Origin: Saprospiraceae bacterium
Lineage (GTDB): Bacteria; Bacteroidota; Bacteroidia; Chitinophagales; Saprospiraceae
Reading direction: 5' to 3'
DNA: 64,000 nucleotides
Assembly (NCBI GenBank): GCA_016708265.1
Contig: JADJGA010000014.1
Span: 62,001 to 126,000 of the forward strand
The first letter of the stretch is position 1. Every line of letters starts with the position of its first letter. Shown here in pieces: positions 9,693-20,082 of the stretch. Position numbers and translations under genes: made by a program. The notes beneath the pieces were generated by a model, which worked only from the letters and a program-made list of their open reading frames with translations, made no database searches and had not been told where the DNA came from.

Positions 9693-11727
9693 TCAGGTTT
9701 TCCAGAATCTTAACAGGAGTATTTCAAATGCTAAAAACAATAAAGCAAATATAACTGCCCACCTCCACAATTCCTCACCTCTCTGTTTGGCATTGATCAT
9801 TTTAGTAAAATTATAATTTTTGTTTTTATTGTCAAAAATTTTTACATTTTTATTTAGTTTTTCTGATATCTGATCTACATCTGCATATTCGAGTTTTGAT
9901 TCCTGTCTGTTATAATTATAAGCTATTTTACTAATTATGCTATCAGCCTGCATTACGTCATAGAAACCTGATTTTTGAATATTGCCTCCTTCATCAAGCA
10001 AAAGGTTTGTTGATGTAGGTATTTGTTTTGGAATGAACTCCTGATCTTTGCTGACTATTTTTAGATAGCTGTCTTTCTTTAAGTCCATTTTTGGCAATTC
10101 AATTATCTTGTCCAGGCCGATGGTATTCGAAAGTTTTTCAGCACCGGTATTGGAAATTGACATTTTAAAGAGCATCGGAACAAAAATATCAGGGTTTCGG
10201 GCCAGGTCATTTATTTCAACTGCAAATGGAGCTGCACTTAAAAATAATTGTCCATTTCCGATCTCATATCTTGATATCAGGCTTTCTCCGTTCTTGAACT
10301 TAATGACATCATATTTATTTCTTGTCTGTAAGTTGGACATTCTGAACTTTCCTTTTACTGTAACAGGGGAATATTTCCTGATATTTTATCGAAAACGTCC
10401 TGTAGTACAAATTCACTCTGATTCAGATTATTAGCTTCAAGTGTCACCTCCTGGTATTCGCTGAATATGTTTGAATTAACAGAACTAAGAAAACTGTTGA
10501 GAGAGGCTATGTTTGCATTTTTACCGGGAAACATCAACACATTTAGTCCGTTTTTCATGGCATTTATAAGAGATCCGGACAGCCCTGTTGAAATACTTTC
10601 AATATCTTCAAGTATCACAAGCTGATTTTTGCTGAGGGATGAATAATCTACTTTGTTGATATCAGTATAATCGAACTCAAAATACTGATCTGAACCAAAT
10701 GCTGAACTCAGATATCTATTTATTCCTTTGGATTCATTGATATTCAGAACTTTGATTTTTTCAGGCACATTGAAAGTGAAATAATAATCATCGTCGAAAA
10801 TCACAGGGTAGTCTTTGAGACTGATTTTAGCTTCATTCCATCCTTTCGATTTTATCCTGATATCTATAGTGTCGATGACAGTGGAATTAGCCCTGATATT
10901 GAATTTGCCCAATGGCAGAATCTCTTTGTTATACTCAAGACTTAAAGGGATATTTTCAGCATCTTCTTCACTATTGTTTGTCATTTTTATAAAAAGCTTA
11001 TTGACATAATTGTTAAGTGTCAAAGGTTTTTCCCAATAGCAACTGTCAATACTGATATTTTTTCCCGGACTGCCTGCAGTATTACAAGATTGTATTCTAC
11101 GGTTGAATCGGAAGCTTCGGTATTGATATCAAAAACAGATCTCTGGAAATCAGATATCCAGTACACGTGTTTGTTCTCAGCTCCATTCAATGTAAATGCC
11201 TGGTTTTGTCTGTTCATTATGTTTTTAATGCTCTGTATCTTAGGGTTCAGGGTGATACTGTTGATTTTTTCAAGTGCGTTTTTTTTATCGATCCATCTCT
11301 GGTCTTCTCCATATAATTCATTAGTGATGATCTGAAAATTGGAATTTTCTGAATATCCTTCAACAATATCCCTGGCTGTTTTTTTTGCTTTTTCAATGAG
11401 AGATACATCCTCACTTATTGACTGCATACTAAAAGAATTGTCTATATAAATACTTACTGCTGTAGCTCCTTTGCTTACATTTTCACCTTTTGGCAGATAG
11501 GGTTGCGCAAATGCCATGACAAGGAAAATGATGGCAAGTATCCTTGAAAGCAGGATAAGCAGGTTTTTTAGTTTATTTGTATTAGTGGTTTCTTCTTTTA
11601 TTTCTTTCAGAAATTTGATATTGGAGAAATATACCTTTCTGAACCTTCTGAAATAGAAAAGATGGATGATGACAGGAATTGAAACTGTCAGTAAAGCCCA
11701 AAGAAAACCAGGATATAAAAATTCCAT
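9693..11727 (-). CDS. BatA-type membrane protein with VWA-like domain; two frameshifts
   Basis: Three frames form one gene: 11727-11020, 11023-10355 and 10340-9693. The first break is in an A run near 11060 (adding one A gives V-R-E-K-N-I-S-I-D-S-C, a typical BatA segment). The second is in a C run near 10367 (adding one C gives N-I-P-P-V-T-V-K-G-K). Both additions give an uninterrupted coding length from ATG 11727. The N-terminus is the two-helix BatA domain (MEFLYPGFLWAL, FRRFRKVYFSNIKFL), followed by a VWA-like region (ISIYIDNSFSMQS) and a large beta-rich periplasmic part. The C-terminus is one more membrane helix (WAVIFALLFLAFEILLL). Role in envelope assembly is inferred from the family. 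It is coupled to the downstream dihydroorotase-like gene. Confidence 0.82.
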
Positions 11728-11950
11728 AATATGCAAAATTAAAAATAGTTTTAATATTTAAGACCGGTTGTTGAAGAATATATACGGAAAACTTACAAGG
11801 ATATTTTCTGAACAAGCAAAACTTAAGGAATTAACTTAAAATATTTTTATAACTGATTTTTGTTTTTATGCTATTTTTATTGTCAGAAATAACTATTTTT
11901 GGCATTATTTTATAGCTTATGAATCTGACAATTATTAAAAGAAAATTATT

Positions 11951-14026
11951 ATGCAAAAGTTTATTCTATTCACTTTAGTGATAATTTTTACAATTTCATG
12001 TAAAAAAAATACAGATACTCCCAAACAAGTTCTCATCACACAAAAAGTTCCGGAAATCAAAGACGGACTCATGACTCCGGAAGCACTTTGGTATTTCGGA
12101 AGGATAGGTGAATTTCTGGTTTCGCCCGATAAAAAAAGCATTTTAATGACAGTGACATTCTATGATTTAGATGAAAATAAAGGCAATTCAGAGATATTTA
12201 TAATTGATGCCAGTACATATGAGAAAAAGCAATTGAGTTTCACAACTAAAAGTGAATCCAATATTTGCTGGAAACCTGACGGAAAAACTTTCGGATTTCT
12301 ATATCCTGATGATAATGATGAAATGCAGTTATTTGAAATGAATACTGAAGGTAAAGACCGTAAACAGATATCAAAGATAATAGGAGGAATAAACGGTTTT
12401 TTCTATTCTCCTGACTCAAAAAATATACTTTACACTGCAGATGTTGCAAAAACCCAGACCCAGACTTATCCCGATAAGCCAAAAGCAAATGTCCGCATAA
12501 TAGATGAACTCATGTACAGACACTGGGATACATGGGTTGAATCTTATTCTCATGTTTTTGTAGCACCCTATAGCGGAAACATAACTGAAGGGATTGATAT
12601 AATGAAAGATGAGCAATGGGAATCACCTGTCAGACCATTTGCAGGAATGGAACACATCACCTGGAGTCCTGACAGTAAATCCATAGTTTATACTTGTCGT
12701 AAACTGAAGGGTTTGCAATACAGCAAATCGACCAACTCAGATTTATATCGATATGATATCGGATCTAAAAAGACAATAAATCTCACAGAAGGAATGATGG
12801 GCTACGATATGAATCCTGTATTTTCAAATGATGGATCAAAGATGGCTTGGGAAAGCATGAAAAGAGATGGTTATGAAGCAGATAAACACAGGTTGTTTGT
12901 GCTGGACATGAAATCAGGTGCAAAAACAGAGTTGCTTACTGATTTTGATGCCAATGCTTACAATATCACTTGGAGTGATGATGATAAAACTATTTATTTC
13001 ACAACTGACTGGTTCGGATCGCAGGAGATTTTTTCAGTCGGTCTGAGTGAGAATAAAGCAAAAAGAATAACTGAAGGCATTCATAATTATAGTAAACTCA
13101 GGTTTACAGGTGATAAGTTGTTTGCGTTTAAGCAAAGTATGTCAAAGCCAATTGAGATATATCAGGTCGATATTAAAACAGGAAAAGATAAAGAGATATC
13201 TTTTGTAAACAGTGAGTTGCTTGCAAAGCTTAAGATGGCAAAAGTTGAGAAAAGGATGATTAAAACCACAGATGGACAGGATATGCTGACCTGGATAATT
13301 TATCCTCCTGACTTTGATCCGGCAAAAAAATATCCGACTCTGCTGTATTGTCAGGGGGGTCCGCAGGGAATGGTAGGACAGTTCTGGTCATACAGATGGA
13401 ATTTTCAGATCATGGCTGCAAATGGTTACATCATAGTGGCTCCAAACAGGCGGGGAGTGACAGGATTCGGAATGAAATGGCTGGAACAGATCAGCGGAGA
13501 TTACGGTGGACAGAATATTAAAGATTATTTGAGTGCAATAGATGCTGTGGCAAAAGAGCCATTTGTCGATCCTACAAAGCTCGGTGCTGTTGGTGCGAGC
13601 TATGGTGGATATTCGGTATTTTATCTGGCAGGCATGCACAATAAAAGATTTAAGGCATTCATAGCACATTCAGGTATTTTTAATTTTGATGCGCAATACC
13701 TCGAAACCGAAGAACTTTGGTTTCCGGATTTTGATTACGGAGGAGCATACTGGGAGAAAAATAACCCTGTAGTGAAAAGGTCTTATGCTGCATCACCTCA
13801 CCTGATGTCTGATAAATGGGATACCCCGATACTGATAATGCATGGAGAAAAGGATTACCGGATATCGTACACACAATCCATGCAGGCATTCAATGCAGCT
13901 CAGATACTCGGAGTGCCTTCAAAACTTGTGCTTTTCCCTGAAGAAAACCACTGGATCACCAAGCCTCAGAATGCTATAGTCTGGCAAAGGGAGTTTTTTG
14001 ACTGGTTGGGGAAATATTTGAAGTAA
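11951..14026 (+). CDS. S9-family prolyl oligopeptidase/dipeptidyl peptidase, lipoprotein
   Basis: 691 residues. The N-terminus ends FTISC, a lipobox, so the mature protein is probably lipid-anchored. Residues of about 40-420 form a WD40/TolB-like propeller (repeated SPDSKSIVYTC, SNDGSKMAWES, SDDDKTIYFTT). Residues of about 430-691 are the alpha/beta hydrolase with Ser in GASYGGYS (about 552), Asp in HGEKDYRIS (about 632) and His in EENHW (about 665). Members cleave short peptides after proline or alanine. Normal length, no break. A short degenerate second copy of its last codons lies at 15445-15492 (separate entry). Confidence 0.93.
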   Translation: MQKFILFTLVIIFTISCKKNTDTPKQVLITQKVPEIKDGLMTPEALWYFGRIGEFLVSPDKKSILMTVTFYDLDENKGNSEIFIIDASTYEKKQLSFTTKSESNICWKPDGKTFGFLYPDDNDEMQLFEMNTEGKDRKQISKIIGGINGFFYSPDSKNILYTADVAKTQTQTYPDKPKANVRIIDELMYRHWDTWVESYSHVFVAPYSGNITEGIDIMKDEQWESPVRPFAGMEHITWSPDSKSIVYTCRKLKGLQYSKSTNSDLYRYDIGSKKTINLTEGMMGYDMNPVFSNDGSKMAWESMKRDGYEADKHRLFVLDMKSGAKTELLTDFDANAYNITWSDDDKTIYFTTDWFGSQEIFSVGLSENKAKRITEGIHNYSKLRFTGDKLFAFKQSMSKPIEIYQVDIKTGKDKEISFVNSELLAKLKMAKVEKRMIKTTDGQDMLTWIIYPPDFDPAKKYPTLLYCQGGPQGMVGQFWSYRWNFQIMAANGYIIVAPNRRGVTGFGMKWLEQISGDYGGQNIKDYLSAIDAVAKEPFVDPTKLGAVGASYGGYSVFYLAGMHNKRFKAFIAHSGIFNFDAQYLETEELWFPDFDYGGAYWEKNNPVVKRSYAASPHLMSDKWDTPILIMHGEKDYRISYTQSMQAFNAAQILGVPSKLVLFPEENHWITKPQNAIVWQREFFDWLGKYLK

Positions 14027-14238
14027 TCAAAAATAGGAATATTTGCTAACTAAATATGAAATTAATTTCTATGTGAAACCTTAAAAAATGTAAAAGAAAT
14101 CATTACTATCGTCGATAATTCTATAATCCCTTTTTGCCAACTACCACAGCTAACGCTCAATACTAGTTTCATAGTTTGACCTGCAGACATTATGAAGCCT
14201 TAGATGTTTGCTGCTGCCAGAGTGTTCACCATATAGCT

Positions 14239-15108
14239 TTATTGCTTGATTACCTTCTGAATATAGTTTGAATTACCATCACTAACAACAACAAAAAAAA
14301 CTCCCTTTTGTAAAGACGAAACATCTATTGTCGACAACTTATTAGCTAATTCCTGAAAGATAATCTTCTCTCCCAATAAATTGAATAGTGAAAACTGGAG
14401 ATTTTTTGAAGAACTATTTATTGTTTCAATAGTCAATTCGTCAAAAGTTGGATTAGGAAAAACTTTAACTGCAATTAAATCAGAATTGTATTCTTCAATA
14501 CCAACTGAATAAACATAACAAGTATCCATGAATAAATTATTTCCTGCGACTTTTACTCCATTCTTGTGTTGACAAAGCATGTAGGAGTACACCCAACTTC
14601 CAAACAAAACTCTATGGTAAATAAAACTTGCAGTTGTTCCACTACCTTCTATGAAAGTTATTTTTTCTTCTGATCCGCAAATTGATGTCCAAGCATTAAG
14701 TCTCACATGTTTTTTACTACTAACATAAAAAACACTGTCAACAAGGAATGGGTTTGCCACATTGTTAAAATTGTAAAGATTAAATGAGTCACCAAGATTC
14801 AGGGATAAGTCCATTACTAAATATTCTGTGTTGTTGTAAGAGTCGTAGAACCAAGCTTTACCTTGAGTTGTGTCTTCTCTTATAAATCCTTTTAGTCCAG
14901 AAATTACCTTATAAGTGTTTGCACCAATTGTCGTGTCACCATCAACCATAATTGTCTCGCTGACAACTGCATCACAATATCCATGAGGAATAATGTCCCA
15001 AGTTGTAGAAGTGTCTCCAAATAGAGAAAGATAATTTTGAGAAAATGATCTCTTGGTTGCTGCTGTTATAAAGCAGATTAAAATCAGTATGTAAATTTTA
15101 TTTTTCAT
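14239..15108 (-). CDS. Small secreted protein with T9SS sorting domain (cassette-like family)
   Basis: About 289 residues from ATG 15108, chosen over the upstream 15144 because MKNKIYILILI is a proper signal peptide ending SFSQ. The middle has DTTIGANTYKVISG, GKAWFYDSYNN and MDLSLNLGDSFN, a pattern also seen in the protein at 27013-27852 (DTVIEGKNCQKING, KLFLYDII, YDFSLTKNHSW). I take the two to be divergent members of one family. The last 75 residues are a T9SS type A sorting domain (VFPNPTFDELTIE). No enzymatic motif is visible. The gene sits between the S9 peptidase and a scrap of the same peptidase's 3' end, antisense to both. Confidence 0.83.
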   Translation of the reverse strand: MKNKIYILILICFITAATKRSFSQNYLSLFGDTSTTWDIIPHGYCDAVVSETIMVDGDTTIGANTYKVISGLKGFIREDTTQGKAWFYDSYNNTEYLVMDLSLNLGDSFNLYNFNNVANPFLVDSVFYVSSKKHVRLNAWTSICGSEEKITFIEGSGTTASFIYHRVLFGSWVYSYMLCQHKNGVKVAGNNLFMDTCYVYSVGIEEYNSDLIAVKVFPNPTFDELTIETINSSSKNLQFSLFNLLGEKIIFQELANKLSTIDVSSLQKGVFFVVVSDGNSNYIQKVIKQ

Positions 15109-15444
15109 TGTCGTGTCATTTATTTCTTGCACTAAAGACTCCAATCAGCACTGCCTTAAACAGAAGTTTGTCCAAAAACCTGCTCTTTTTTAGTTCAAAA
15201 ATAAGGTGTAAAAGCGAAGAAAGTAAAAAGTAGCAGGAATATTTTTAAAATTTTGATAAATGGAAAATATTTGATAGAATGTTCAATAGTTAGCCAAATT
15301 GCATTGAAGTAAAATATAAGGACTATGAAGTACTTTTTGACTTCACCCAGGTTTAAAATTGATAATTTTCTTTTATATAATCTTTTAGAAGAACCAGGGT
15401 TTTATTCAGTCTGTAATAACTGAATTGTAAATCAGGTAAACTCT
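15109..15444. other. Non-coding spacer
   Basis: About 340 bp of AT-rich sequence between the T9SS cargo gene and the S9 3' remnant. I see no open frame, hairpin or repeat of note. Confidence 0.5.
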
Positions 15445-15492
15445 TCATCATTCCGGGGGTTTTTTGGATGGCTGGATAAGTATTTGAAGTAA
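15445..15492 (+). pseudogene. Remnant of the 3' end of an S9 peptidase gene
   Basis: The frame reads S-S-F-R-G-F-F-G-W-L-D-K-Y-L-K-stop, against Q-R-E-F-F-D-W-L-G-K-Y-L-K-stop at the end of the intact S9 gene (14026). About 31 of 38 bases match, and TATTTGAAGTAA is identical. Nothing upstream continues the similarity. It lies in the same orientation as the intact gene, 1.4 kb downstream, on the far side of the small T9SS gene. Confidence 0.5.
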
Positions 15493-15705
15493 GGAGCTAA
15501 ATAAGCGTTTTTCCTAAATAGTGACGAATTAAGTTTAATTCAAATTTGAAATTTACTCATAGTAATATACTGCGAGCATTTTTCAAATTTCACTTTTTTA
15601 ATACCAATGAATAGTACCAGATTGGAGTGTTAAATATTTCTTAAACTCATTTTTCGATTGGGCATAATTGTGATAATTGACATATTTTTATTTAAAATTA
15701 AGAAT

Positions 15706-16752
15706 ATGTACAGAATAGTGGCTCTAATATTTTTAGCTTTTGCAATAAATTCATGTCAAACCCCAGAGGTAGCCTTGAAAAATGGCTATTATAAAATGGC
15801 AATACAGTTAGCATCCAATGAGATCAGAAAAGGAAAAAATACTGAATTCAATAAGAAAATCCTGCAAATTTCTGCTGAAGAATTTGTCAAAAAAGAGATA
15901 AATGAGACTCATCAGGAACTAAATTCACCAGATGTAAAAAAGTGGAAAAGAATTCAGGATCAATTATATCTGAATCTTGAAGTGATAGGAAATGCGAATA
16001 TAAATTCAGGATATTTGATTACTGAGCATTACAATGATCTATGTACTTACAAAAAGGATATTGATTTTAAAATTGTGGATTACTATTATCAAAACGGAAT
16101 GACAGAGATGAAGGCTTTAGATAAAACCGGAATGAAGGAAAATGCAAGAAAGGCATATTATTTCTTTGCAAATGCAGAAAAAAATGGTGGAAATATTTAC
16201 TATAATGATATTAGTTTGCTTTTAAATGAAGCTTTAGAAAAAGGCATAGTCTATTACAGGTGCCATGATTTTGATCTTGGTTCTTCGAGATTCATCAAAC
16301 CTCTACCTCCTGATGACGGTTTTTTGCCTGATTGTGAAGTATCAGTTCATGAAGGTTTTATCAGTTTTTCCGAATCGAAAAGTGAGAATGTTACTAATTA
16401 TGAAAAGGAAATTCAAATCGAAACCAGGACAGAAACTGATACATCAGGACATGTAAAAATAATTCCTGTTTTCGAAACTAAAAAAGCAAAACTAATAAAA
16501 ACAACTTTCAAGTTATGCGCTTCACAGACTATATGGATCAATGTAATCGATAAATCCGGACAATGCAATTTGAGAGATAATTCATTTGCGGAAACTGCAG
16601 AAGAAACATATGAAGAAATTAAGGCAGAAGGCGATAAAGAAGTTATAGATATATCTTATATCGAAGGTTCAAATGAACCAATTTTTTTAAAAAGTCATTT
16701 AGAAGATGAAATCAGAGATAAAGTCAGAATCAAGCTAAGAAATTTCTATTGA
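15706..16752 (+). CDS. Lipoprotein of unknown function
   Basis: 348 residues from ATG 15706; the frame extends to a TTG at 15658, but MYRIVALIFLAFAINSC is a clean lipoprotein signal (lipobox AINSC). The first 130 mature residues look helical and TPR-like (LKNGYYKMAIQLASNEI, KALDKTGMKENARKAYYFFANAEK). The second half is beta-rich and charged. I recognise no family domain. The preceding 210 bp (15493-15705) are non-coding. It stands alone, with an IS66 scrap downstream. Confidence 0.68.
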   Translation: MYRIVALIFLAFAINSCQTPEVALKNGYYKMAIQLASNEIRKGKNTEFNKKILQISAEEFVKKEINETHQELNSPDVKKWKRIQDQLYLNLEVIGNANINSGYLITEHYNDLCTYKKDIDFKIVDYYYQNGMTEMKALDKTGMKENARKAYYFFANAEKNGGNIYYNDISLLLNEALEKGIVYYRCHDFDLGSSRFIKPLPPDDGFLPDCEVSVHEGFISFSESKSENVTNYEKEIQIETRTETDTSGHVKIIPVFETKKAKLIKTTFKLCASQTIWINVIDKSGQCNLRDNSFAETAEETYEEIKAEGDKEVIDISYIEGSNEPIFLKSHLEDEIRDKVRIKLRNFY

Positions 16753-16959
16753 CTTCTTTTGTTTTTTGGTTTTTTACACTTTAGTGTATCTATTCAACCA
16801 AATCCATATTGAAAAAAAAGAAACAAAGGGAAGTTTGCAATAAAAAATGAACAACATGAAAAATTATACCGATGTTAAAAATGCCTATTGCACCGACAAA
16901 GACTAAATAGATTGTTATTGCAGTTTATTGATATGCATCAGTATCTAAAGTCCTATGCT

Positions 16960-17095
16960 TTTCAAAGGTCAATGATAAAAAACAGAAATCAACTGTTTGC
17001 ATTTTTATAAGATTTGTAAGTTTCAGTTGATATTCATGCTGCTGAAAGAGATATTAGAATATCAAGAGGAAGCAAAAAGTTTCAGGCATTTATAA
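16960..17095 (+). pseudogene. Degenerate C-terminal fragment of an IS66-type transposase
   Basis: Reading from 16981, the frame gives N-R-N-Q-L-F-A-F-L-stop-D-L-stop-V-S-V-D-I-H-A-A-E-R-D-I-R-I-S. This matches the IS66 TnpC signature in which a helix ending FL.D..VP is followed by DNN.AERDIRM. Two in-frame stops and a substituted DNN show it is dead. No ends or partner genes survive. The rest of the 355-bp gap (16753-17106) holds nothing else I can identify. Confidence 0.5.
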
Positions 17096-17106
17096 TGCAA
17101 TGCCCT

Positions 17107-18105
17107 TTATTCAGTCGAAACTATATTTTGAGTATTTAGGATTTTCTTATTTATAATATAGCCTATCGAAAGTTCATAAGCTCCATCATCAATTTGGAGA
17201 AAATGATCATATGAAAATCCAACTGAAAATCTATTTAGTTCTAACATAGCTGTCAATACATAAGTGTTAAAAGATCTTTTTCCAGAATAATCTTTACCTG
17301 ATTTTCCATAAAGCCCAATTTGAAGAAAATTTGTGAAGTTATCAGGTTTGAAATACCACTTACTGTTCAATCCAATTACTATTATATCAAAAGGACCTTG
17401 TTTAGAAAACAAAAATGATGCAACTAAAGATACATTTCTTATAACCGGAACTTCTGAATGTCCGTGCAGGCTGAAACCAATTGTAAGATTATGTTCATTC
17501 AATTTATGAAAGGAAATGTTTGGCTTATTAATATTATGAATCGAAGAACCAAGTTGTAAGGAAAATCTTGAATCTGAATGATATTGCCATACAACGCCAG
17601 AAGAAATATTTAAATAGCGAATTTTTGAGTTATATAATTCCGGGGGATCTGTTTCACCAGGCCAGCTAGCATTTTCCCAATCAATTTTCTGGTTTACTAA
17701 GCTAAATTTTATACCAAACGAAATGGAATGATCTGCATTTTGCCCATCCCCAAAATTATGTATAATTGAAGAAAGAAAGTTGTATTGATTGGTTTGATAG
17801 TTTAGTGAACCAGATCTGTCAACTACAGTATTAATTCCAACACCTATATTGTTAGCAATTCCAATTACAAACTTTGAATCAATTGATAATGATCCTGTTT
17901 TGGGAGAATAATCTTTTAAAATTGAAGGCCATTGATTTCGATAATTGAAAAAAAATCTGGCTTTGCCATCAAAATTTCCAGTTAAACCCGGATTTAAATT
18001 TAATGGCGCGTTTTCAAATTGAGAAAAGAATAAGTCCTGACTTTTTATATTTGAACTTGAAATGAGAAGAATTGAGATTAATATTAGTTGTAAAATATTT
18101 TTCAT
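17107..18105 (-). CDS. PorP/SprF family type IX secretion system membrane protein
   Basis: 332 residues with signal peptide (MKNILQLILISILLISSS...SQ), followed by the family hallmark LFFSQFENAPLNLNPGLTG and FFNYRNQWPSI. The rest is beta-barrel-like, with alternating aromatic strands and PorP/SprF landmarks (SLSIDSKF, GIGINTVVDRSGSLN, FGIKFSLVNQKIDW). SprF is an outer-membrane partner for export of SprB-like adhesins through T9SS, and genomes usually hold several paralogues paired with giant adhesins. Here it stands alone next to mobile-element debris, so its cargo is not evident. Confidence 0.86.
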   Translation of the reverse strand: MKNILQLILISILLISSSNIKSQDLFFSQFENAPLNLNPGLTGNFDGKARFFFNYRNQWPSILKDYSPKTGSLSIDSKFVIGIANNIGVGINTVVDRSGSLNYQTNQYNFLSSIIHNFGDGQNADHSISFGIKFSLVNQKIDWENASWPGETDPPELYNSKIRYLNISSGVVWQYHSDSRFSLQLGSSIHNINKPNISFHKLNEHNLTIGFSLHGHSEVPVIRNVSLVASFLFSKQGPFDIIVIGLNSKWYFKPDNFTNFLQIGLYGKSGKDYSGKRSFNTYVLTAMLELNRFSVGFSYDHFLQIDDGAYELSIGYIINKKILNTQNIVSTE

Positions 18106-18579
18106 AGCATATAATACATTTTTGAATGCGTCAAAATATAATAGTTTGTCAGTTCTTTTGTAAACGGTTTAATGGATATTTAAGTATTTTAAAACTTTGG
18201 TTATGTATAACGTTTAAGCATTGTTTCCTAAAAAGGGGAAAACAAAGCTCAAACTCTGATATATGACAAAGTTAAAACAAAATTGTAAGAAAGAATTATT
18301 TTATTTCTTTTTCCTTGATATAATGTACCGGCTGGATTGCCTACTGTTTGGAGTAGGCTGCACCTATTCCGCTGTCTATTTATGTTTATGACTTTAACTT
18401 TGCTTCTTGTGTAAATTTAATGTGTACACAAAAAACATCTTTTTTCATTTGTAATATATAGGTTTCATCAAATTTATTTCTTCATCATTCATGAATTGAT
18501 TTATGAACAGAATATTTAATTGCGAAGTACTATGTTTTGAAATTTTATTTTTACTCAATCCAAGCTTCTATTTTTGTTA
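18106..18579. other. Intergenic region with a perfect hairpin
   Basis: 475 bp with no credible gene. It contains a perfect 7-bp inverted repeat, GCCTACT (18339-18345) and AGTAGGC (18352-18358), with a 6-nt loop and no T run, so it is not an obvious terminator. The remainder is AT-rich. Confidence 0.5.
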
Positions 18580-19470
18580 TTAGTTTTTTTCCAAATCTAC
18601 ATAATCACTATAAATTATATGAGGATAATGGTTTGTATCAAAATGAGAATTTGAAAAATCATTTTCATCACACAAGTAGATTACAGGCTTTTTTAAACCT
18701 AAGGCATAACCAGCTTCAAAATAAACTCCATGTTTGTGTTGTGTAAAATCAGCCACAAGAAATTTACATTTTTTTATTTCTGAAATTAAAGCATCATTTA
18801 TAGTTATATCAGAATTATAGTTAAGCTCATCAATTAAAATTGGTTTATAACCGGTTTTTCGAATTGCATTTTTTATTGAATTTCTTAAATCAACAAAATC
18901 TGATGAAAAAGACATTGCAATAAAACAATTTATGGAGTTATTTTTATATTCTGACAGTTCAATGACCTTTGTTAATCCTGTAAATGTCAACCTAATATTC
19001 TCGAGTGATTTCTCAATAGCTGAAGAAACTTCTATTCCTTCAATCATATCTTGCTTTCTTAGGGTCATTAAATAAAATATTGCTTCCCCATGATTTTTGA
19101 AATATAGTTTATTTAAATTCAATAATAAAAATGAAAATTGAATTACACTGCCCTCGTATGCTTGGATAGAATGTAAATATATAAGTAAATTATTGAATTT
19201 TTCATTAGGTGTTTTAGGAGTATTACTTTCATTAATAATTTTCTCCAATATATTGTTAGACAATACTCTCTCAGTGATCAATTTACTCATATTATTTAAA
19301 AGCATGCCTTTCAAAATATGTTTGTTATTTTCTACAAAATCATTGTTATTATGATTGATTTCAAACATGAATCTGTATTGTTTGTCATAAAATGTCACTT
19401 TATATTCAAAAAAATTTGAATGAGTATTGTAAGAACTTATCTCACAATCTGTTATAAAGCATTTATTCAT
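18580..19470 (-). CDS. Nucleoside 2-deoxyribosyltransferase/TIR-like domain protein, possible defence gene
   Basis: 296 residues, no signal peptide, so cytoplasmic. Residues 1-165 are a helical N-terminal part I do not recognise. From about residue 180 the C-terminal domain has CFIAMSFSSDFVDLRNSIK, GYKPILIDE, a FLVADFT strand, and HGVYFEAGYALGLKKPVIYLC. This Rossmann-like arrangement, with a Glu in the YFEAGYALG loop, is shared by nucleoside 2-deoxyribosyltransferases and the related TIR/STIR NAD-processing domains of phage defence. No partner gene is adjacent, but AbiH and a type IIG enzyme lie within 12 kb. Nucleotide or NAD glycohydrolase activity is inferred from the fold only. Confidence 0.7.
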   Translation of the reverse strand: MNKCFITDCEISSYNTHSNFFEYKVTFYDKQYRFMFEINHNNNDFVENNKHILKGMLLNNMSKLITERVLSNNILEKIINESNTPKTPNEKFNNLLIYLHSIQAYEGSVIQFSFLLLNLNKLYFKNHGEAIFYLMTLRKQDMIEGIEVSSAIEKSLENIRLTFTGLTKVIELSEYKNNSINCFIAMSFSSDFVDLRNSIKNAIRKTGYKPILIDELNYNSDITINDALISEIKKCKFLVADFTQHKHGVYFEAGYALGLKKPVIYLCDENDFSNSHFDTNHYPHIIYSDYVDLEKN

Positions 19471-20082
19471 ATCATTTGTTATATGTTATTTTAAAGTTTA
19501 ATTAACTATTCAAAATCACAAAGATATCTACTTATAACTATTTTCACAAAGAGAAAAAAGAAATTGCTCTGGCAATATGTTACTTTCCAAGAATTTGTAT
19601 TTATTAGGCTGTAGTTTTGAAACTATGTATATTTAAAAATGTACTCTCAATTAAATATATTAAAAAAAGTGTTAAAATATTTTGCTGTGTAAAATATATT
19701 TTTAGCAAGAAAAATAATTAAAAAAAATTTTTTCAATTTTTCACATCATAAAAATTTATATGTATATTTGCAATATTAATCCATGAATAATTTATGATCA
19801 AAGGATTGTAATATCTAAAAAATTATTGACCAACCTTCCACAATGTGGAAACATGCCAGGCTCAGGATTGAGTTATAAGGCTAAGATAATTTTCAGAATA
19901 ACATTAAGATTGTAAATTTAGGATTGATGGTTTTTGTCTGCATAAAAGTATGACAGGCTTTTTAACATATTCTTTTTGACTGTACTTATTCAGCAAATAA
20001 ATCGAACATAGTAATTGTATTATGGTAAAGCTAATATTTTTGTCAGCTGTATTTTTTTTACTATCGTTTGTTTTGAATAAAT
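19471..20082. other. Intergenic region with a perfect palindrome
   Basis: About 610 bp of very AT-rich DNA with no gene. The one clear structure is TTCCACA (19836-19842), A, TGTGGAA (19844-19850), a perfect 15-bp palindrome that could be an operator or recombination site. The right part leads into the 41-bp repeat array. Confidence 0.5.
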
